Shown here piece after piece: positions 8,800 through 17,690 of a stretch of 64,000 nucleotides of DNA. The notes below the pieces were generated by a model. It ran no database searches and was not told the DNA's origin. It saw only the letters and a program-made list of their open reading frames with translations. Source of the stretch: Ignavibacteriota bacterium (GTDB lineage: Bacteria > Bacteroidota > Ignavibacteria > Ignavibacteriales > Melioribacteraceae). The DNA lies in assembly GCA_002746605.1 (NCBI GenBank), contig PDPT01000037.1, positions 1 to 64,000 of the forward strand, read 5' to 3'. The position numbers and the translations under genes were made by a program. Positions within the stretch are counted from its first letter, which is position 1. The number at the start of each line of letters is the position of its first letter.

Positions 8800-9648
8800 A
8801 TGAAGAAATTATTTTTCTTACTCTTTTTTGTAACATTTTTGTCAATTACAGCTCAAGAAGAAAAAGCACCGCCACAAAAAACATGGTTACCAGTTGGTTT
8901 TGCCGGATTGAATATAAGTCAACTTGCTCTGGAAAACTGGACACAAGGTGGTGAAGATGCATTAGCATTTATGGCATACACAAATTTTGGCTTAGATTAC
9001 TTTTCCAATCCTTGGGCTTTTACAAATAAATTAAAATTAGCCTACGGACAAACAAAATTAGGTTCCAAAGATTTTAGAACCACCGATAACGAAATCTTCT
9101 TGGAAAATTTATTAACTTACAATGCCGGTTGGTTTGCACAACCATATTTTAGTAATACAGTAAGAACTGTTTTAACAAAAGGCTATACATACAAAGATGA
9201 TATAGAAACACATGTATCAAATTTCTTCGATCCTGGTTATATAAATCAATCTATTGGTTTATCTTATAAGGCTTCTGAAAGCTTCAGTACAAGATTAGGG
9301 CTTGGATTTCAAGAAACAATCGCAAGTGAATTTGCAAGCAAATACACAGATGATAGTGAAACTACTGGAAAACTTGAGAAATTTAAGTTCGATACAGGTA
9401 TTGAATCTGTGTCTAACCTAAACCTAAAATTAGACGATGACTTATTATACACATCAGAATTAAGATTATTTGGAACATTCGATGCATTAGATGTTTGGGA
9501 TGTAAGATGGGATAATATTGTAACTGCTCAAATTACAAAATTAATAAATGTTAACTTAAACATCCTACTAATCTATGATGTTGATCAAACAAAAAAGACA
9601 CAGCTTAAAGAAGGTTTACAGATTGGAATAACTTACACATTGTTTTAA
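8800..9648 (+). CDS. DUF3078 exported protein, probable outer-membrane barrel
   Basis: This 282-residue protein begins with a signal peptide (MKKLFFLLFFVTF, cleavage likely after ITA) and matches the DUF3078 pattern: an early WxxxGFAGLNISQ and NWTQGG segment followed by beta-rich repeats with aromatic residues and a terminal Phe. The family is common in Bacteroidetes and Ignavibacteria and is thought to be an outer-membrane barrel of unknown role. A strong AAGGAG site precedes the ATG. It is followed after 23 bases by mscL, suggesting a common transcript. Confidence 0.85.
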   Translation: MKKLFFLLFFVTFLSITAQEEKAPPQKTWLPVGFAGLNISQLALENWTQGGEDALAFMAYTNFGLDYFSNPWAFTNKLKLAYGQTKLGSKDFRTTDNEIFLENLLTYNAGWFAQPYFSNTVRTVLTKGYTYKDDIETHVSNFFDPGYINQSIGLSYKASESFSTRLGLGFQETIASEFASKYTDDSETTGKLEKFKFDTGIESVSNLNLKLDDDLLYTSELRLFGTFDALDVWDVRWDNIVTAQITKLINVNLNILLIYDVDQTKKTQLKEGLQIGITYTLF

Positions 9649-9671
9649 TTTTATAAAAAAGGAGAAAAAAC

Positions 9672-10073
9672 ATGGGAATGATGAAAGAATTTAAAGAATT
9701 TGCAATGCGGGGCAACGTAGTTGATATGGCTATTGGTATCGTAATTGGTGCCGCATTTGGAAAAATTATAAAATCCTTAGTAGCTGATATTATTATGCCA
9801 CCAATCGGCGTTTTGCTTGGTGGTGTCGATTTTTCAAAAATGGGTTACGTAATAAAAGAAGCTACAGATAAAGCAGAAGCTGTAATGATCAAATATGGTG
9901 TTTTCATAAATACTGTAATTGAGTTTATTATAATTGCATTTGCAATATTTATGGTAATTAAAGGAATGAATGCAATGAAAAGAAAGAAAGAAGAAGAAAA
10001 GCCTGCTGCTCCACCTGCACCTTCAAAAGAAGAAGTTCTGTTAACAGAAATAAGAGATTTATTAAAAAAATAA
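9672..10073 (+). CDS. mscL: Large-conductance mechanosensitive channel MscL
   Basis: This 133-residue inner-membrane protein forms the pentameric pressure-release channel opened by hypo-osmotic shock. The N-terminal amphipathic helix ([17 protein letters not shown]) runs into TM1 with the [11 protein letters not shown] pore-lining pattern, a periplasmic loop follows (residues about 50-72), then TM2 (about 75-97) and a charged cytoplasmic tail with a Pro/Ala-rich linker and final helix. Length is close to the family norm of about 136. The ATG follows an AAGGAG site. It sits 23 bases after the DUF3078 gene and is followed by a strong hairpin. Confidence 0.97.
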   Translation: MGMMKEFKEFAMRGNVVDMAIGIVIGAAFGKIIKSLVADIIMPPIGVLLGGVDFSKMGYVIKEATDKAEAVMIKYGVFINTVIEFIIIAFAIFMVIKGMNAMKRKKEEEKPAAPPAPSKEEVLLTEIRDLLKK

Positions 10074-10107
10074 TTTTTTATTATCTTTAAAGTGTTTTAT
10101 TGATTAA

Positions 10108-10131
10108 GGTTTCGGGATTTTTCCCGAAGCC
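10108..10131 (+). terminator. Hairpin after mscL, probable 3' end
   Basis: A 10-bp GC-containing stem (GGTTTCGGGA with TCCCGAAGCC, one G-T pair) closes a four-base T loop. The T tract after it is poor (AATCTTTT), so it may act as a weak terminator or mRNA-stabilising hairpin. Confidence 0.5.
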
Positions 10132-10192
10132 AATCTTTTGGAAAAATCATTATTAGTTTTAAAAAAGTTCTTTAAATAAATTATATATAATC

Positions 10193-11692
10193 ATGAAAAA
10201 AAAATATTTTTTTACTCTGATAATTATTCTTATTGTGAGCAATGTTTTTTATGCTCAATTACATAATTATACTTACAAATACGGCATTCAAGCACACTTA
10301 CTTTTTCCCCAAACGGAATTTAATGAAAATTCCTACATCATATCACCTTTAGGAAGAGGTTTTCTAAGAACTGAGCTTAACCACTTTCTCGAAGCTGAAA
10401 TTGGTGTAGCAATTGGTGAATTAGGTGGTGAAGATTATCTAAACGATACTTGGAAAAATTTTATTATGCCTGTTGATTTAAGACTGATATTTAGTCCTGT
10501 TGCTACTGCAACAACAAATACATATTTATATGCAGGTATTGGTTCCTTAAAATGGAAAATTTCAGACTTTCCTAAATCCGTTTCAGCTTATGAAACTAAA
10601 GAATATGGCTGGAATACATTTATACCCGTAGGCGGTGGAATGGAAATACTATTAAACGAAGAGCTAATTTTAGATATTAGTGCAGGATATAATTTTACAG
10701 ATTTCGATGATCTTAATTATTATAATAACCCTGACGAAAAAGACGGTTACTTTGATTTTGGACTTGGATTAACATTTCTTATGGGTAATGAAGATAAAGA
10801 TGATGACAATGACGGACTAAAAACCCATTACGAAAATATGATAGGAACTAATCCGAAATTAAAAGATACAGATTTCGATTTACTTTCTGATGGCGATGAA
10901 GTAAACATTTATAAAACCGACCCACTAAAAAAAGATACTGATAATGACGGTTTAACTGATGCTGAAGAAATAAGAAAATATGACAGTGACCCATTTTCCA
11001 AAGATACAGATGGTGACGGTCTATCTGATTTTGACGAAGTTGATAAATTTTACACAAATCCTACATTAAAAGATACAGATAGTGACGAATTAAGTGACGG
11101 ATACGAAGTCAATATTCATAAAACCAATCCGGCTTTAAAGGATACAGATAATGATGGTCTTACTGATTCTGAAGAAATTAAAAAATATAAAACCGACCCA
11201 AATAATCCAGACACAGATAAAGACGGATTTACCGATGGATTGGAAATAAACAAATTAAATACTGATCCATTAGTTAAAAATAAATCTGCTTCGAAAAAAA
11301 CTACTCCTAAAAAAATTAAGAAGAAAAAAAAGAAGTTAAATATTAAAAAAAATAAACAAGTTGTGCTTCAAGGTATTACATTCGAAACAAATAAATCGGT
11401 TATTTCACGTAAATCCGAAGCAGTTTTGGAAAATGCATATTTGGAATTGAAAGAAAATCCTAATATGTATATTGAAATACAAGGTTATACTGATAATGTT
11501 GGCAAAGCTAAGAATAATAAAATTTTATCACAAAAAAGAGCTGATGCTGTGAGACTTTGGCTTGTTAAACAAGGTATTGATGCCTTGCGAATAAAAGCTG
11601 TCGGCTATGGTGCACTTAGACCGATTGCAAGTAATAAAACGGAAGAAGGAAGAAGAAAAAATAGAAGAATTGAAATTAAAGTTTTGAAATAA
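10193..11692 (+). CDS. OmpA-family protein with thrombospondin type 3 repeats
   Basis: This 499-residue protein has a signal peptide (to about residue 22), an N-terminal barrel-like region (about 25-200), a calcium-binding thrombospondin type 3 (TSP3) array (about 203-362), a Lys-rich linker (about 363-387) and a C-terminal OmpA peptidoglycan-binding domain (about 390-499). The last has the IEIQGYTDNVG and LSQKRADAV motifs, with the Asp and Arg that bind diaminopimelate. It would tie the outer membrane to murein. The Asp-rich repeats (DTDNDGLTD type) are six exact 23-residue units plus a partial one. No ribosome site is visible before the ATG. Such proteins in the FCB group are often called OmpA/MotB-like surface proteins. 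Confidence 0.92.
   Translation: MKKKYFFTLIIILIVSNVFYAQLHNYTYKYGIQAHLLFPQTEFNENSYIISPLGRGFLRTELNHFLEAEIGVAIGELGGEDYLNDTWKNFIMPVDLRLIFSPVATATTNTYLYAGIGSLKWKISDFPKSVSAYETKEYGWNTFIPVGGGMEILLNEELILDISAGYNFTDFDDLNYYNNPDEKDGYFDFGLGLTFLMGNEDKDDDNDGLKTHYENMIGTNPKLKDTDFDLLSDGDEVNIYKTDPLKKDTDNDGLTDAEEIRKYDSDPFSKDTDGDGLSDFDEVDKFYTNPTLKDTDSDELSDGYEVNIHKTNPALKDTDNDGLTDSEEIKKYKTDPNNPDTDKDGFTDGLEINKLNTDPLVKNKSASKKTTPKKIKKKKKKLNIKKNKQVVLQGITFETNKSVISRKSEAVLENAYLELKENPNMYIEIQGYTDNVGKAKNNKILSQKRADAVRLWLVKQGIDALRIKAVGYGALRPIASNKTEEGRRKNRRIEIKVLK
10865..11278 (+). repeat. Six tandem 69-bp units encoding TSP3 repeats
   Basis: The coding sequence repeats every 69 bases, each unit encoding 23 residues that start with DTD and carry a DxDxDxxxD calcium loop. 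Six complete units fit these limits exactly. Units differ by silent and conservative changes, so the array is old rather than a fresh expansion. Confidence 0.8.
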
Positions 11693-11700
11693 AGGTTGAT

Positions 11701-11745
11701 AAAAAAAAACGGCGTTAGATTTTAGTTATCTCATTATCTAACGCC
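11701..11745 (-). terminator. Intrinsic terminator facing the minus strand
   Basis: A perfect 10-bp stem (GGCGTTAGAT at 11711-11720, ATCTAACGCC at 11736-11745) has a 15-base loop. On the minus strand it is followed by G and a run of nine T. On the plus strand no T run follows it. Because both flanking genes are on the plus strand, it does not serve either in the usual way. Confidence 0.65.
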
Positions 11746-11850
11746 ATTGAGGACCCATGAGGATATTTTAACTCTATGCTTATCACTATTAATTATCGGT
11801 AGATTTTTATTTTTTTTTAATATTTTTTTCTTTTTTTGATGAATACAATA
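11701..11850 (-). ncRNA. Candidate small RNA with anti-Shine-Dalgarno motifs
   Basis: The intergenic gap between the OmpA-like and XdhC-like genes carries, on the minus strand, TCCTCATGGGTCCTCA (a TCCTCA direct repeat spaced by four bases) followed by the 10-bp hairpin and T9 tract. In RNA this gives two UCCUC loops able to pair with AGGAG ribosome sites, then a terminator, which is the plan of many trans-acting small RNAs. The start is unknown; an AT-rich segment around 11820-11880 could hold a promoter. This is inference from layout only. Confidence 0.35.
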
Positions 11851-11898
11851 AATAATTACTCAATGTTTTATTTTCCCTTAAAAATTCATTAAGAAATA

Positions 11899-12834
11899 AT
11901 GAAACAATTAGATTTCTGGATATTTATTTATAATAAACTAAATAAAAAGTTAAAAGTAAATTTAGTTATTGTCGCAGATACTCATCCCGATTTTCAAATA
12001 ACTACATCCAAAATGGCTGTTTCCGAGGATGTAGATACATTTGGTGCACTTGGCTCTAAAAATAACGAATTAAGTATTTTACAAAGCTTAAGAGGAACTT
12101 TAACCAAAGAAGAACCTACAAATATCTTAAAAGAAATTGAAGACACACAAAATCCGCAGGACACAAGAAACACTAAAACTCTTATAGTTAAAACCTTATG
12201 TAAAGATGACCGAGATACTATAAAATTAATAATAGATAATCTTGAAGAACAAAAAAATGGAATATTGCATATTACACAGTACACTTTTTCGTTTTTCCCG
12301 GAATGTGAAAATAATGATGATGTGATAATATCACGCAATAAGAACGATGATTGGAAATTTGAAGAAAATATTGGCGTATTAAATACAATTTATATTGTAG
12401 GAGGTAACTCTTTAGGATTGGCACTTTCAAAGGTTATTTCGGGTTTAGATTTTTTTGTTGTAATATTTGATGAAATTTCCGATTTAATTACAATGAAAAA
12501 TAATCACTTTTGTAATAAAAAAATTATCACTAAATATTCTGAAATTCATAAATACATTTTGCCGTCAAAAAAATCTTATATAATAATAAACACACCCTCT
12601 ATAGAAAAAAATAAAATTGCACTAAAATCTATTTCAGATATAAATTTTAAGTACATAGGTTTAATAGACGGAAACACTTTCAAAGAAAAGAAAAAAATTT
12701 ATGATCTTGAAGTATTTAATAAAACAAATCAGACTATTCATTATCCTGCCGGAATAAATATAAATCCTAAAACTCCCGGAGAAACAGCAATAAGCATAAT
12801 TTCAGAAATTATATCTGTAAAAAACCAATCTTAA
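11899..12834 (+). CDS. XdhC/CoxI-family protein
   Basis: This 311-residue protein has the two-part XdhC layout. An N-terminal CoxI-like strand region (NLVIVADTHPDFQITTSKMAV, then GALG) corresponds to the family's 'ATVVxxxGSTPRxxGAKM' block. A C-terminal Rossmann domain has IYIVGGNSLGLAL (about residues 166-178) and ends in HYPAGININPKTPGETA-ISII, the family signature. XdhC proteins insert sulfurated molybdenum cofactor into xanthine dehydrogenase-type enzymes. No molybdenum hydroxylase or cofactor gene lies in the window, so this one is an orphan, and its N-terminal half is unusually divergent. The ribosome site is weak (AAGAAAT), so the start is only moderately secure. Confidence 0.7.
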   Translation: MKQLDFWIFIYNKLNKKLKVNLVIVADTHPDFQITTSKMAVSEDVDTFGALGSKNNELSILQSLRGTLTKEEPTNILKEIEDTQNPQDTRNTKTLIVKTLCKDDRDTIKLIIDNLEEQKNGILHITQYTFSFFPECENNDDVIISRNKNDDWKFEENIGVLNTIYIVGGNSLGLALSKVISGLDFFVVIFDEISDLITMKNNHFCNKKIITKYSEIHKYILPSKKSYIIINTPSIEKNKIALKSISDINFKYIGLIDGNTFKEKKKIYDLEVFNKTNQTIHYPAGININPKTPGETAISIISEIISVKNQS

Positions 12835-12958
12835 TATTTTACTTTAAGCTAACTTTCTATTTAATCTTATTATAATCAATTATAGTTTTTATTAAATTAA
12901 ATTGATTATGGTAACAATTTTCAATAATTTGATAATTGTTTTTTAGAGATGAAACATT

Positions 12959-13879
12959 ATGAAAAAAATATTAATTACCGGTGCTTCAGGAATAATTGGA
13001 AAAAAGCTGTGCAAACTTTTAAGTGAAAATTATAAAATTACTCAACTCGGAAGAAGCAAGAACAATAATAACTTTGAATCCTATGTTTGGAATTTAGAAA
13101 AAGAGTACATAGAAAAAGGTGCTTTGGATAATGTTGATACAATTATTCATCTTGCCGGTGCAGGAATTGCAGATAAAAAATGGACAGCCGAACAAAAAAA
13201 AATAATTATTAAAAGCAGAGTAAATACTGCCGACTTGCTATATAAATATATCTCCAAATTAGAAAAAAAGCCTAATAATTTTATTTCTGCTTCGGCAATC
13301 GGTTATTATGGAGCAATTACAACCGATAAAATTTTTGAAGAATCGGACCAGCCGCATAATGATTTCCTTGGAAAAGTCTGTAAAAAATGGGAAGAATCAT
13401 CCAAACAATTTAAAAAACTTAGAATGCGAACAGTTCAATTAAGATTTGGAGTAGTTTTATCAGCAGAAGGGGGAGCATTAAAAAAAATGATTCTACCTGC
13501 CAAGTTTGGTTTTGGCTCGGCTCTCGGTACAGGGAAACAGTATTTCCCTTGGATTCATATTGATGATGTAATCAATATTTTAAAAAATTCCGTAGAAGAT
13601 AAAAATATAAGCGGAGCATATAATCTTGTTGCTCCCGAATTCAATAATTACAATGACTTTTCAAGGAAATTGAATAATGTTTTAAATCGCCCAAACCTTG
13701 CTCCCAATGTTCCTTCGTTTGTGTTGCAGCTAATATTTGGTGAAATGTCAAAAATGCTTCTCGAAGGAAGTAGAATATCAAGTAAGAAGATTATTTCTAC
13801 CGGCTATAAATTTAAGTTCGAAAATTTAGAAAATGCGCTTAAAGATTTAACTTCAAAAAATTCTATCACTGCAAATTAA
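12959..13879 (+). CDS. TIGR01777-family epimerase (SDR39U1-like)
   Basis: This 306-residue protein is an extended short-chain dehydrogenase/reductase of the TIGR01777 (YfcH/SDR39U1) group. The NAD(P)-binding motif GASGIIG is at residues 8-14, the typical LAGAGIADKKW block follows at about 67, and the YYGA and RFGVVLS segments and the C-terminal DUF1731-like NVPSFVLQLIFGEMS block are all in place. The substrate is unknown for the family. Length agrees with the usual 295-305. It is cytosolic and stands alone, 124 bases after the XdhC-like gene. Confidence 0.9.
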   Translation: MKKILITGASGIIGKKLCKLLSENYKITQLGRSKNNNNFESYVWNLEKEYIEKGALDNVDTIIHLAGAGIADKKWTAEQKKIIIKSRVNTADLLYKYISKLEKKPNNFISASAIGYYGAITTDKIFEESDQPHNDFLGKVCKKWEESSKQFKKLRMRTVQLRFGVVLSAEGGALKKMILPAKFGFGSALGTGKQYFPWIHIDDVINILKNSVEDKNISGAYNLVAPEFNNYNDFSRKLNNVLNRPNLAPNVPSFVLQLIFGEMSKMLLEGSRISSKKIISTGYKFKFENLENALKDLTSKNSITAN

Positions 13880-14144
13880 AAATATTTACAGAATACATAG
13901 AAACCAAATCCTTTTCTTTTTGGAACATTTTAAAAAAGTAATTGTTAGAAGTATAATAAGTTTGAATTTATATATTTTTTTTATAGTTTGGTTATTATGA
14001 ATTTGAATCTATCTTTTTTAGAAGGTTACAAATTTTAGAAAGACAACTACAAACAGACTTGATCAGAAAGGACAGGTACTAAAATTGAAAATTTGTTCTA
14101 ATTACCGCTTACCTATAAACATCCCAGGAAGTAAAGGTTAAATT
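13880..14144 (+). promoter_or_regulatory. Leader region of the pantothenate/CoA operon
   Basis: This 265-base gap precedes panB. The last 120 bases can fold in alternative ways: AATTTTAG (14031-14038) pairs with CTAAAATT (14079-14086), and AGGTA (14074-14078) can pair with either TACC at 14103 or TACCT at 14110-14114. The panB ribosome site AAAGG (14133-14137) lies seven bases before the ATG. It may be a regulated leader, but I could not match it to the known pan RNA motif. Confidence 0.3.
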
Positions 14145-14933
14145 ATGGAAAAAATAACCGAACTTCTTGAAGCCAAAAATAGAAATGAACCAATCTCTGT
14201 AATTACCTGTTATGATTATTCATCTGCAAAAATTGTTGAGAAATCTAATGTTGATGCAATTTTAGTTGGTGATAGTGTTGCAATGGTAATTCACGGATTT
14301 GAAAATACTATTAATGCAACGGTAGAAATGATTGAAACACATGTAAAAGCGGTGCGTAAAGGTACAAAAAAATTAATAATTGCAGATCTCCCATTTTTGG
14401 CTCAACAAAAGGGAGAGAAGTTTTTCTTCAGCTCTGTCGATAAAATGCTTAAAGCCGGTGCTAACTCAATAAAAATTGAAGGAACAGCTGGAGCAACATT
14501 AAATTCAATAAAACTATCAACTTCACTAGGCATTCCTATAGTTGGTCATCTCGGATTAACACCGCAATCGATTCAAAAATTGGGTGGATATAAAATACAA
14601 GGTAAAGTATCACACGAAGCCGAAACAATGCTTCAGGATGCAAAACTATTAGAAGATGTCGGATGCTCTGCAATTGTGCTGGAATTAGTTCCTTCAGATT
14701 TAGCTGAAGAAATTACAAATAATTTATCTATCCCGACAATAGGGATTGGAGCTGGAAATAGCACATCCGGCCAAGTTCTTGTTATGCAAGATTTATTGGG
14801 AATGGATAAGAACTTTAATCCTAAATTTCTTAAAAAATATTTGAATGCCTCTTCCCTTTTTACAGAAGCATTCAATAAATACAGTAAGGAAGTGAAACAA
14901 AAAGAGTTCCCATCGGATAAGGAAAGTTATTAA
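14145..14933 (+). CDS. panB: 3-methyl-2-oxobutanoate hydroxymethyltransferase PanB
   Basis: PanB transfers a hydroxymethyl group from 5,10-methylenetetrahydrofolate to alpha-ketoisovalerate to make ketopantoate, the first step of pantothenate synthesis. The 262-residue length matches E. coli PanB (264). Seen in the sequence: VITCYDYSSAK, the metal-site motif VGDSVAMV (about residues 41-48), IKIEG, VGHLGLTPQS and IGIGAGNSTSGQVL. It is the first gene of a five-gene operon with almost no spacing: panC starts at the base after its stop codon. Confidence 0.97.
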   Translation: MEKITELLEAKNRNEPISVITCYDYSSAKIVEKSNVDAILVGDSVAMVIHGFENTINATVEMIETHVKAVRKGTKKLIIADLPFLAQQKGEKFFFSSVDKMLKAGANSIKIEGTAGATLNSIKLSTSLGIPIVGHLGLTPQSIQKLGGYKIQGKVSHEAETMLQDAKLLEDVGCSAIVLELVPSDLAEEITNNLSIPTIGIGAGNSTSGQVLVMQDLLGMDKNFNPKFLKKYLNASSLFTEAFNKYSKEVKQKEFPSDKESY

Positions 14934-15707
14934 ATGGAAATAGTTAAAACTCCCGTAGAATGGGATACAATTTATAAGACCAAACATCTCAGTAAAATGA
15001 AAATAGGTTTTGTTCCCACAATGGGAGCATTGCACAATGGTCATCTTTCTTTAATAAAAAAATCCGTAGTGGAAAATGGAATTACAGTTGTAAGTATTTA
15101 TGTGAATAAAACTCAATTTAACGATTCAACTGACTTCCAAAAATATCCGAATGAATTAGAAAACGATATAAAGTTATTGGAAGCAGAGAATGTTAATTAT
15201 GTTTTTATTCCAACTTACGAAACTATGTATCCAGATAATTATTCTATAAAAATAAGTGAAAATGAACTAAGTAAAATTCTATGCGGCAAATCTCGAGCAG
15301 GACATTTTGAAGGTGTACTTACGATAGTAGTAAAATTGTTTAATATTATTAAACCCAATTGTGCATATTTTGGTGAAAAAGATTATCAACAATATCTTTT
15401 AATAAAAAAAACGGTTGAGGCACTTTTTATGGATGTAAAAATCATTCCTTGTCCTATTGTTAGAGCTGAAGACGGTTTGGCACTTAGTTCCAGAAATAAA
15501 TTGTTAACAAATGAAGAACGAAAAAAAGCTCCATTATTTTATAAGATTCTTTTATCGGATATAGGAATCAAAGAAAAAATAAATAAATTAAACACAAATG
15601 GTTTTACAGTTGATTACATCGAAGAACACTTCAATAGAATTTTCGGTGCTGTAAAATTAGGAAAGGTAAGGTTAATTGATAATGGCAAAAAACAAAATAC
15701 TACTTAA
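14934..15707 (+). CDS. panC: Pantoate--beta-alanine ligase PanC
   Basis: PanC joins pantoate and beta-alanine with ATP, through pantoyl-adenylate, to form pantothenate. The HIGH-type signature is FVPTMGALHNGHLSLI (about residues 24-39), followed by YVNKTQFN, CGKSRAGHFEGV, the YFGEKDYQQ motif and LSSRNKLL. At 257 residues it is about 20-25 shorter than most PanC proteins, the loss being at the C-terminus, where the dimer-side domain is reduced. Its start abuts the panB stop and its end overlaps the coaBC start by 26 bases. Confidence 0.95.
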   Translation: MEIVKTPVEWDTIYKTKHLSKMKIGFVPTMGALHNGHLSLIKKSVVENGITVVSIYVNKTQFNDSTDFQKYPNELENDIKLLEAENVNYVFIPTYETMYPDNYSIKISENELSKILCGKSRAGHFEGVLTIVVKLFNIIKPNCAYFGEKDYQQYLLIKKTVEALFMDVKIIPCPIVRAEDGLALSSRNKLLTNEERKKAPLFYKILLSDIGIKEKINKLNTNGFTVDYIEEHFNRIFGAVKLGKVRLIDNGKKQNTT

Positions 15708-16908
15708 AATTTCAGGCTCAATAGCAGCTTACAAAGCTGCTTCACTTATTTCGAAACTTGTTCAAAATAATTACGAAGTTCAAGTTGCAGCATCACAAGA
15801 TGCACTAAATTTTATTGGAAAAGCAACATTGGAAGGATTAAGCGGAAAAGAAGTTTTTATAGATTCGTATGAAGACGGAAAAATGATGAGTCACATTAAT
15901 TTAATGAAATGGGCTGATCTTATCATACTTGCTCCGGCAACGGGAAACACAATAAATAAACTTGCAAATGGAATTGCAGATAACTTAATTACTTCCCTTT
16001 TTCTTGCTTTTGATTTTTCCAAACCTTATTTAATTGCCCCTGCAATGAATACTAAAATGTTTAAACATCCGGTAACAAAAGAATCCTTAAAAAAACTTAG
16101 AAATTTTGGGATAAAAATATTGCCTACTCAAGAAGGATATTTAGCATGCGGTGATATAGGAAAAGGTAAAATGTTAGAACCGAAAAGATTATTTAAGCAT
16201 ATTGAAAATGAATTGAATAAAAAAATAAATAACAATAAAAAAATTATTATTACTGCAGGCGGAACAAAAGAATATATAGACGGAATAAGATTTTTAACCA
16301 ATTTAAGCACAGGTAATACGGCTGCACAAATTGCCCAATATTTTATTGATAACGGATATGATGTAACTTATGTTCACAGTATTGATTCTATAACTCCAAT
16401 AGGAAACTTTAGAAGTTATAACTTTACAGATTTTGGTTCCCTGCACAATCTGTTAAAACATTTATTAACAAATAATTATTACGATCTCATAATTCATAAT
16501 GCTGCAATAAGCGATTATACTATTAAAGAGATTATTGTAAATAATAAAAATTTGAAAGTCCCCTTAAAAAATAAAATTTCTTCGTCGAACAAAAAGTTGG
16601 AATTAGTTTTAACTCCAAGTTTTAAAATTATAAACTTGCTGGAAGGATACTCAAAAAACAAATCTATAAAACTTGTTTCATTTAAATTTACAAGTGGAAG
16701 CACCGAAAAAGAAATTATACAAAACGTAAACAAACTATTAACTATTTCCGACTTAGTAGTTCAAAATGATTTATCAACACGAAAAAATAATGTTCAAGAA
16801 GAATTTAATTTTTACAACAAAAGCGGTAAAATTTTTACAGTTGATAAAGCACAAGAAATATCAAAAGTTGTTGAAAAAATTTTAAAACTAAATGAAAGTA
16901 AAAAATGA
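15682..16908 (+). CDS. coaBC: Bifunctional phosphopantothenoylcysteine decarboxylase/synthetase CoaBC
   Basis: CoaBC adds cysteine to 4'-phosphopantothenate and then decarboxylates the product, giving 4'-phosphopantetheine. The flavin-binding CoaC half has KISGSIAAYKAASLI, the active-site His in MSHINLMKWADL, APATGNT, APAMNTKM and the ACGDIGKGKM flap. The CoaB half starts near residue 185 with TAGGTKEYIDGIRFLTN and includes NAAISDY. The frame could begin at a TTG at 15676, but the ATG at 15682 (MAKNKILL) fits the family and is preferred, giving 408 residues. It overlaps panC by 26 bases and coaX by 4. Confidence 0.96.
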   Translation: MAKNKILLKISGSIAAYKAASLISKLVQNNYEVQVAASQDALNFIGKATLEGLSGKEVFIDSYEDGKMMSHINLMKWADLIILAPATGNTINKLANGIADNLITSLFLAFDFSKPYLIAPAMNTKMFKHPVTKESLKKLRNFGIKILPTQEGYLACGDIGKGKMLEPKRLFKHIENELNKKINNNKKIIITAGGTKEYIDGIRFLTNLSTGNTAAQIAQYFIDNGYDVTYVHSIDSITPIGNFRSYNFTDFGSLHNLLKHLLTNNYYDLIIHNAAISDYTIKEIIVNNKNLKVPLKNKISSSNKKLELVLTPSFKIINLLEGYSKNKSIKLVSFKFTSGSTEKEIIQNVNKLLTISDLVVQNDLSTRKNNVQEEFNFYNKSGKIFTVDKAQEISKVVEKILKLNESKK

Positions 16909-17690
16909 TTTTATCGATAGATATTGGCAATACTCAAATACATAGTGGTGTCTTTAAAGACGGAAAACTTCTAGTACAGTTCAGAGCAATCTCAAAGAAC
17001 TCTTTTACTTCGGATGAGGTTGGTGTTTTCCTAAAAAATATTTTAAGAGAAAATGATATAAATTCAAATGATATTAAGGATATTGCTATTTGTAGTGTTA
17101 TGCCCGTTACCTTACACAGTATTGTAAACGGCTGCATAAAATATTTTGGTATCACTCCTTTTGTTTTGAAAGCCGGAGTTAAAACTGGATTAAAAATTAA
17201 ATATAGGAATCCATTGGAAGTTGGGTCCGATAGAATTGCTAATGCGATAGCTTGCACAAAATTATTCCCCAATAAAAATATTGTTGTTGTTGATTTTGGA
17301 ACCGCTACAACTTTTGATATTGTCAGCAAAGAAAAAGAATATCTCGGAGGAGTAATAATTCCGGGCATCAGATTATCAATAGAAAGTTTGAATAAAAATA
17401 CATCCCAACTCCCTGTTGTTGAAATCTTTAAACCTGAAAGTATTGTCGGACGTTCAACCGAAGAAAGTATTCGTTCCGGTTTGTATTACGGACAGAAAGC
17501 CATAATTTCTCAGCTCACAAAAAAATTCAAACAAAAAGTTTTTAACAACGAAGACACTTTAATTGTGGCAACCGGAGGCTTTGCAACTTTATTTGAGAAT
17601 GAAAATCTATTTGATATTGTTGTACCTCATTTAGTTCTAATAGGATTAAACGAAGCATTGAAAATGAATAAAAATAAAAAGGGAAAGTAA
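16905..17690 (+). CDS. coaX: Type III pantothenate kinase CoaX
   Basis: CoaX phosphorylates pantothenate with ATP, the first committed CoA step. Type III enzymes need a monovalent cation and are not feedback-inhibited by CoA. The 261-residue protein shows the ASKHA phosphate motif [12 protein letters not shown] (residues 5-16), [23 protein letters not shown] and GGVIIPGI, all family hallmarks. It overlaps coaBC by four bases and shares the TAATG junction with panD. Having coaX inside the pan cluster rather than a type I or II kinase elsewhere fits this phylum. Confidence 0.96.
   Translation: MILSIDIGNTQIHSGVFKDGKLLVQFRAISKNSFTSDEVGVFLKNILRENDINSNDIKDIAICSVMPVTLHSIVNGCIKYFGITPFVLKAGVKTGLKIKYRNPLEVGSDRIANAIACTKLFPNKNIVVVDFGTATTFDIVSKEKEYLGGVIIPGIRLSIESLNKNTSQLPVVEIFKPESIVGRSTEESIRSGLYYGQKAIISQLTKKFKQKVFNNEDTLIVATGGFATLFENENLFDIVVPHLVLIGLNEALKMNKNKKGK

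Noticed and set aside
13880..14144. Pan-type riboswitch-like RNA before panB
   Set aside because: I could not match the known pan motif with its bulged adenosines; only generic AT-rich pairings are visible, so it is listed as a possible leader, not as a riboswitch.
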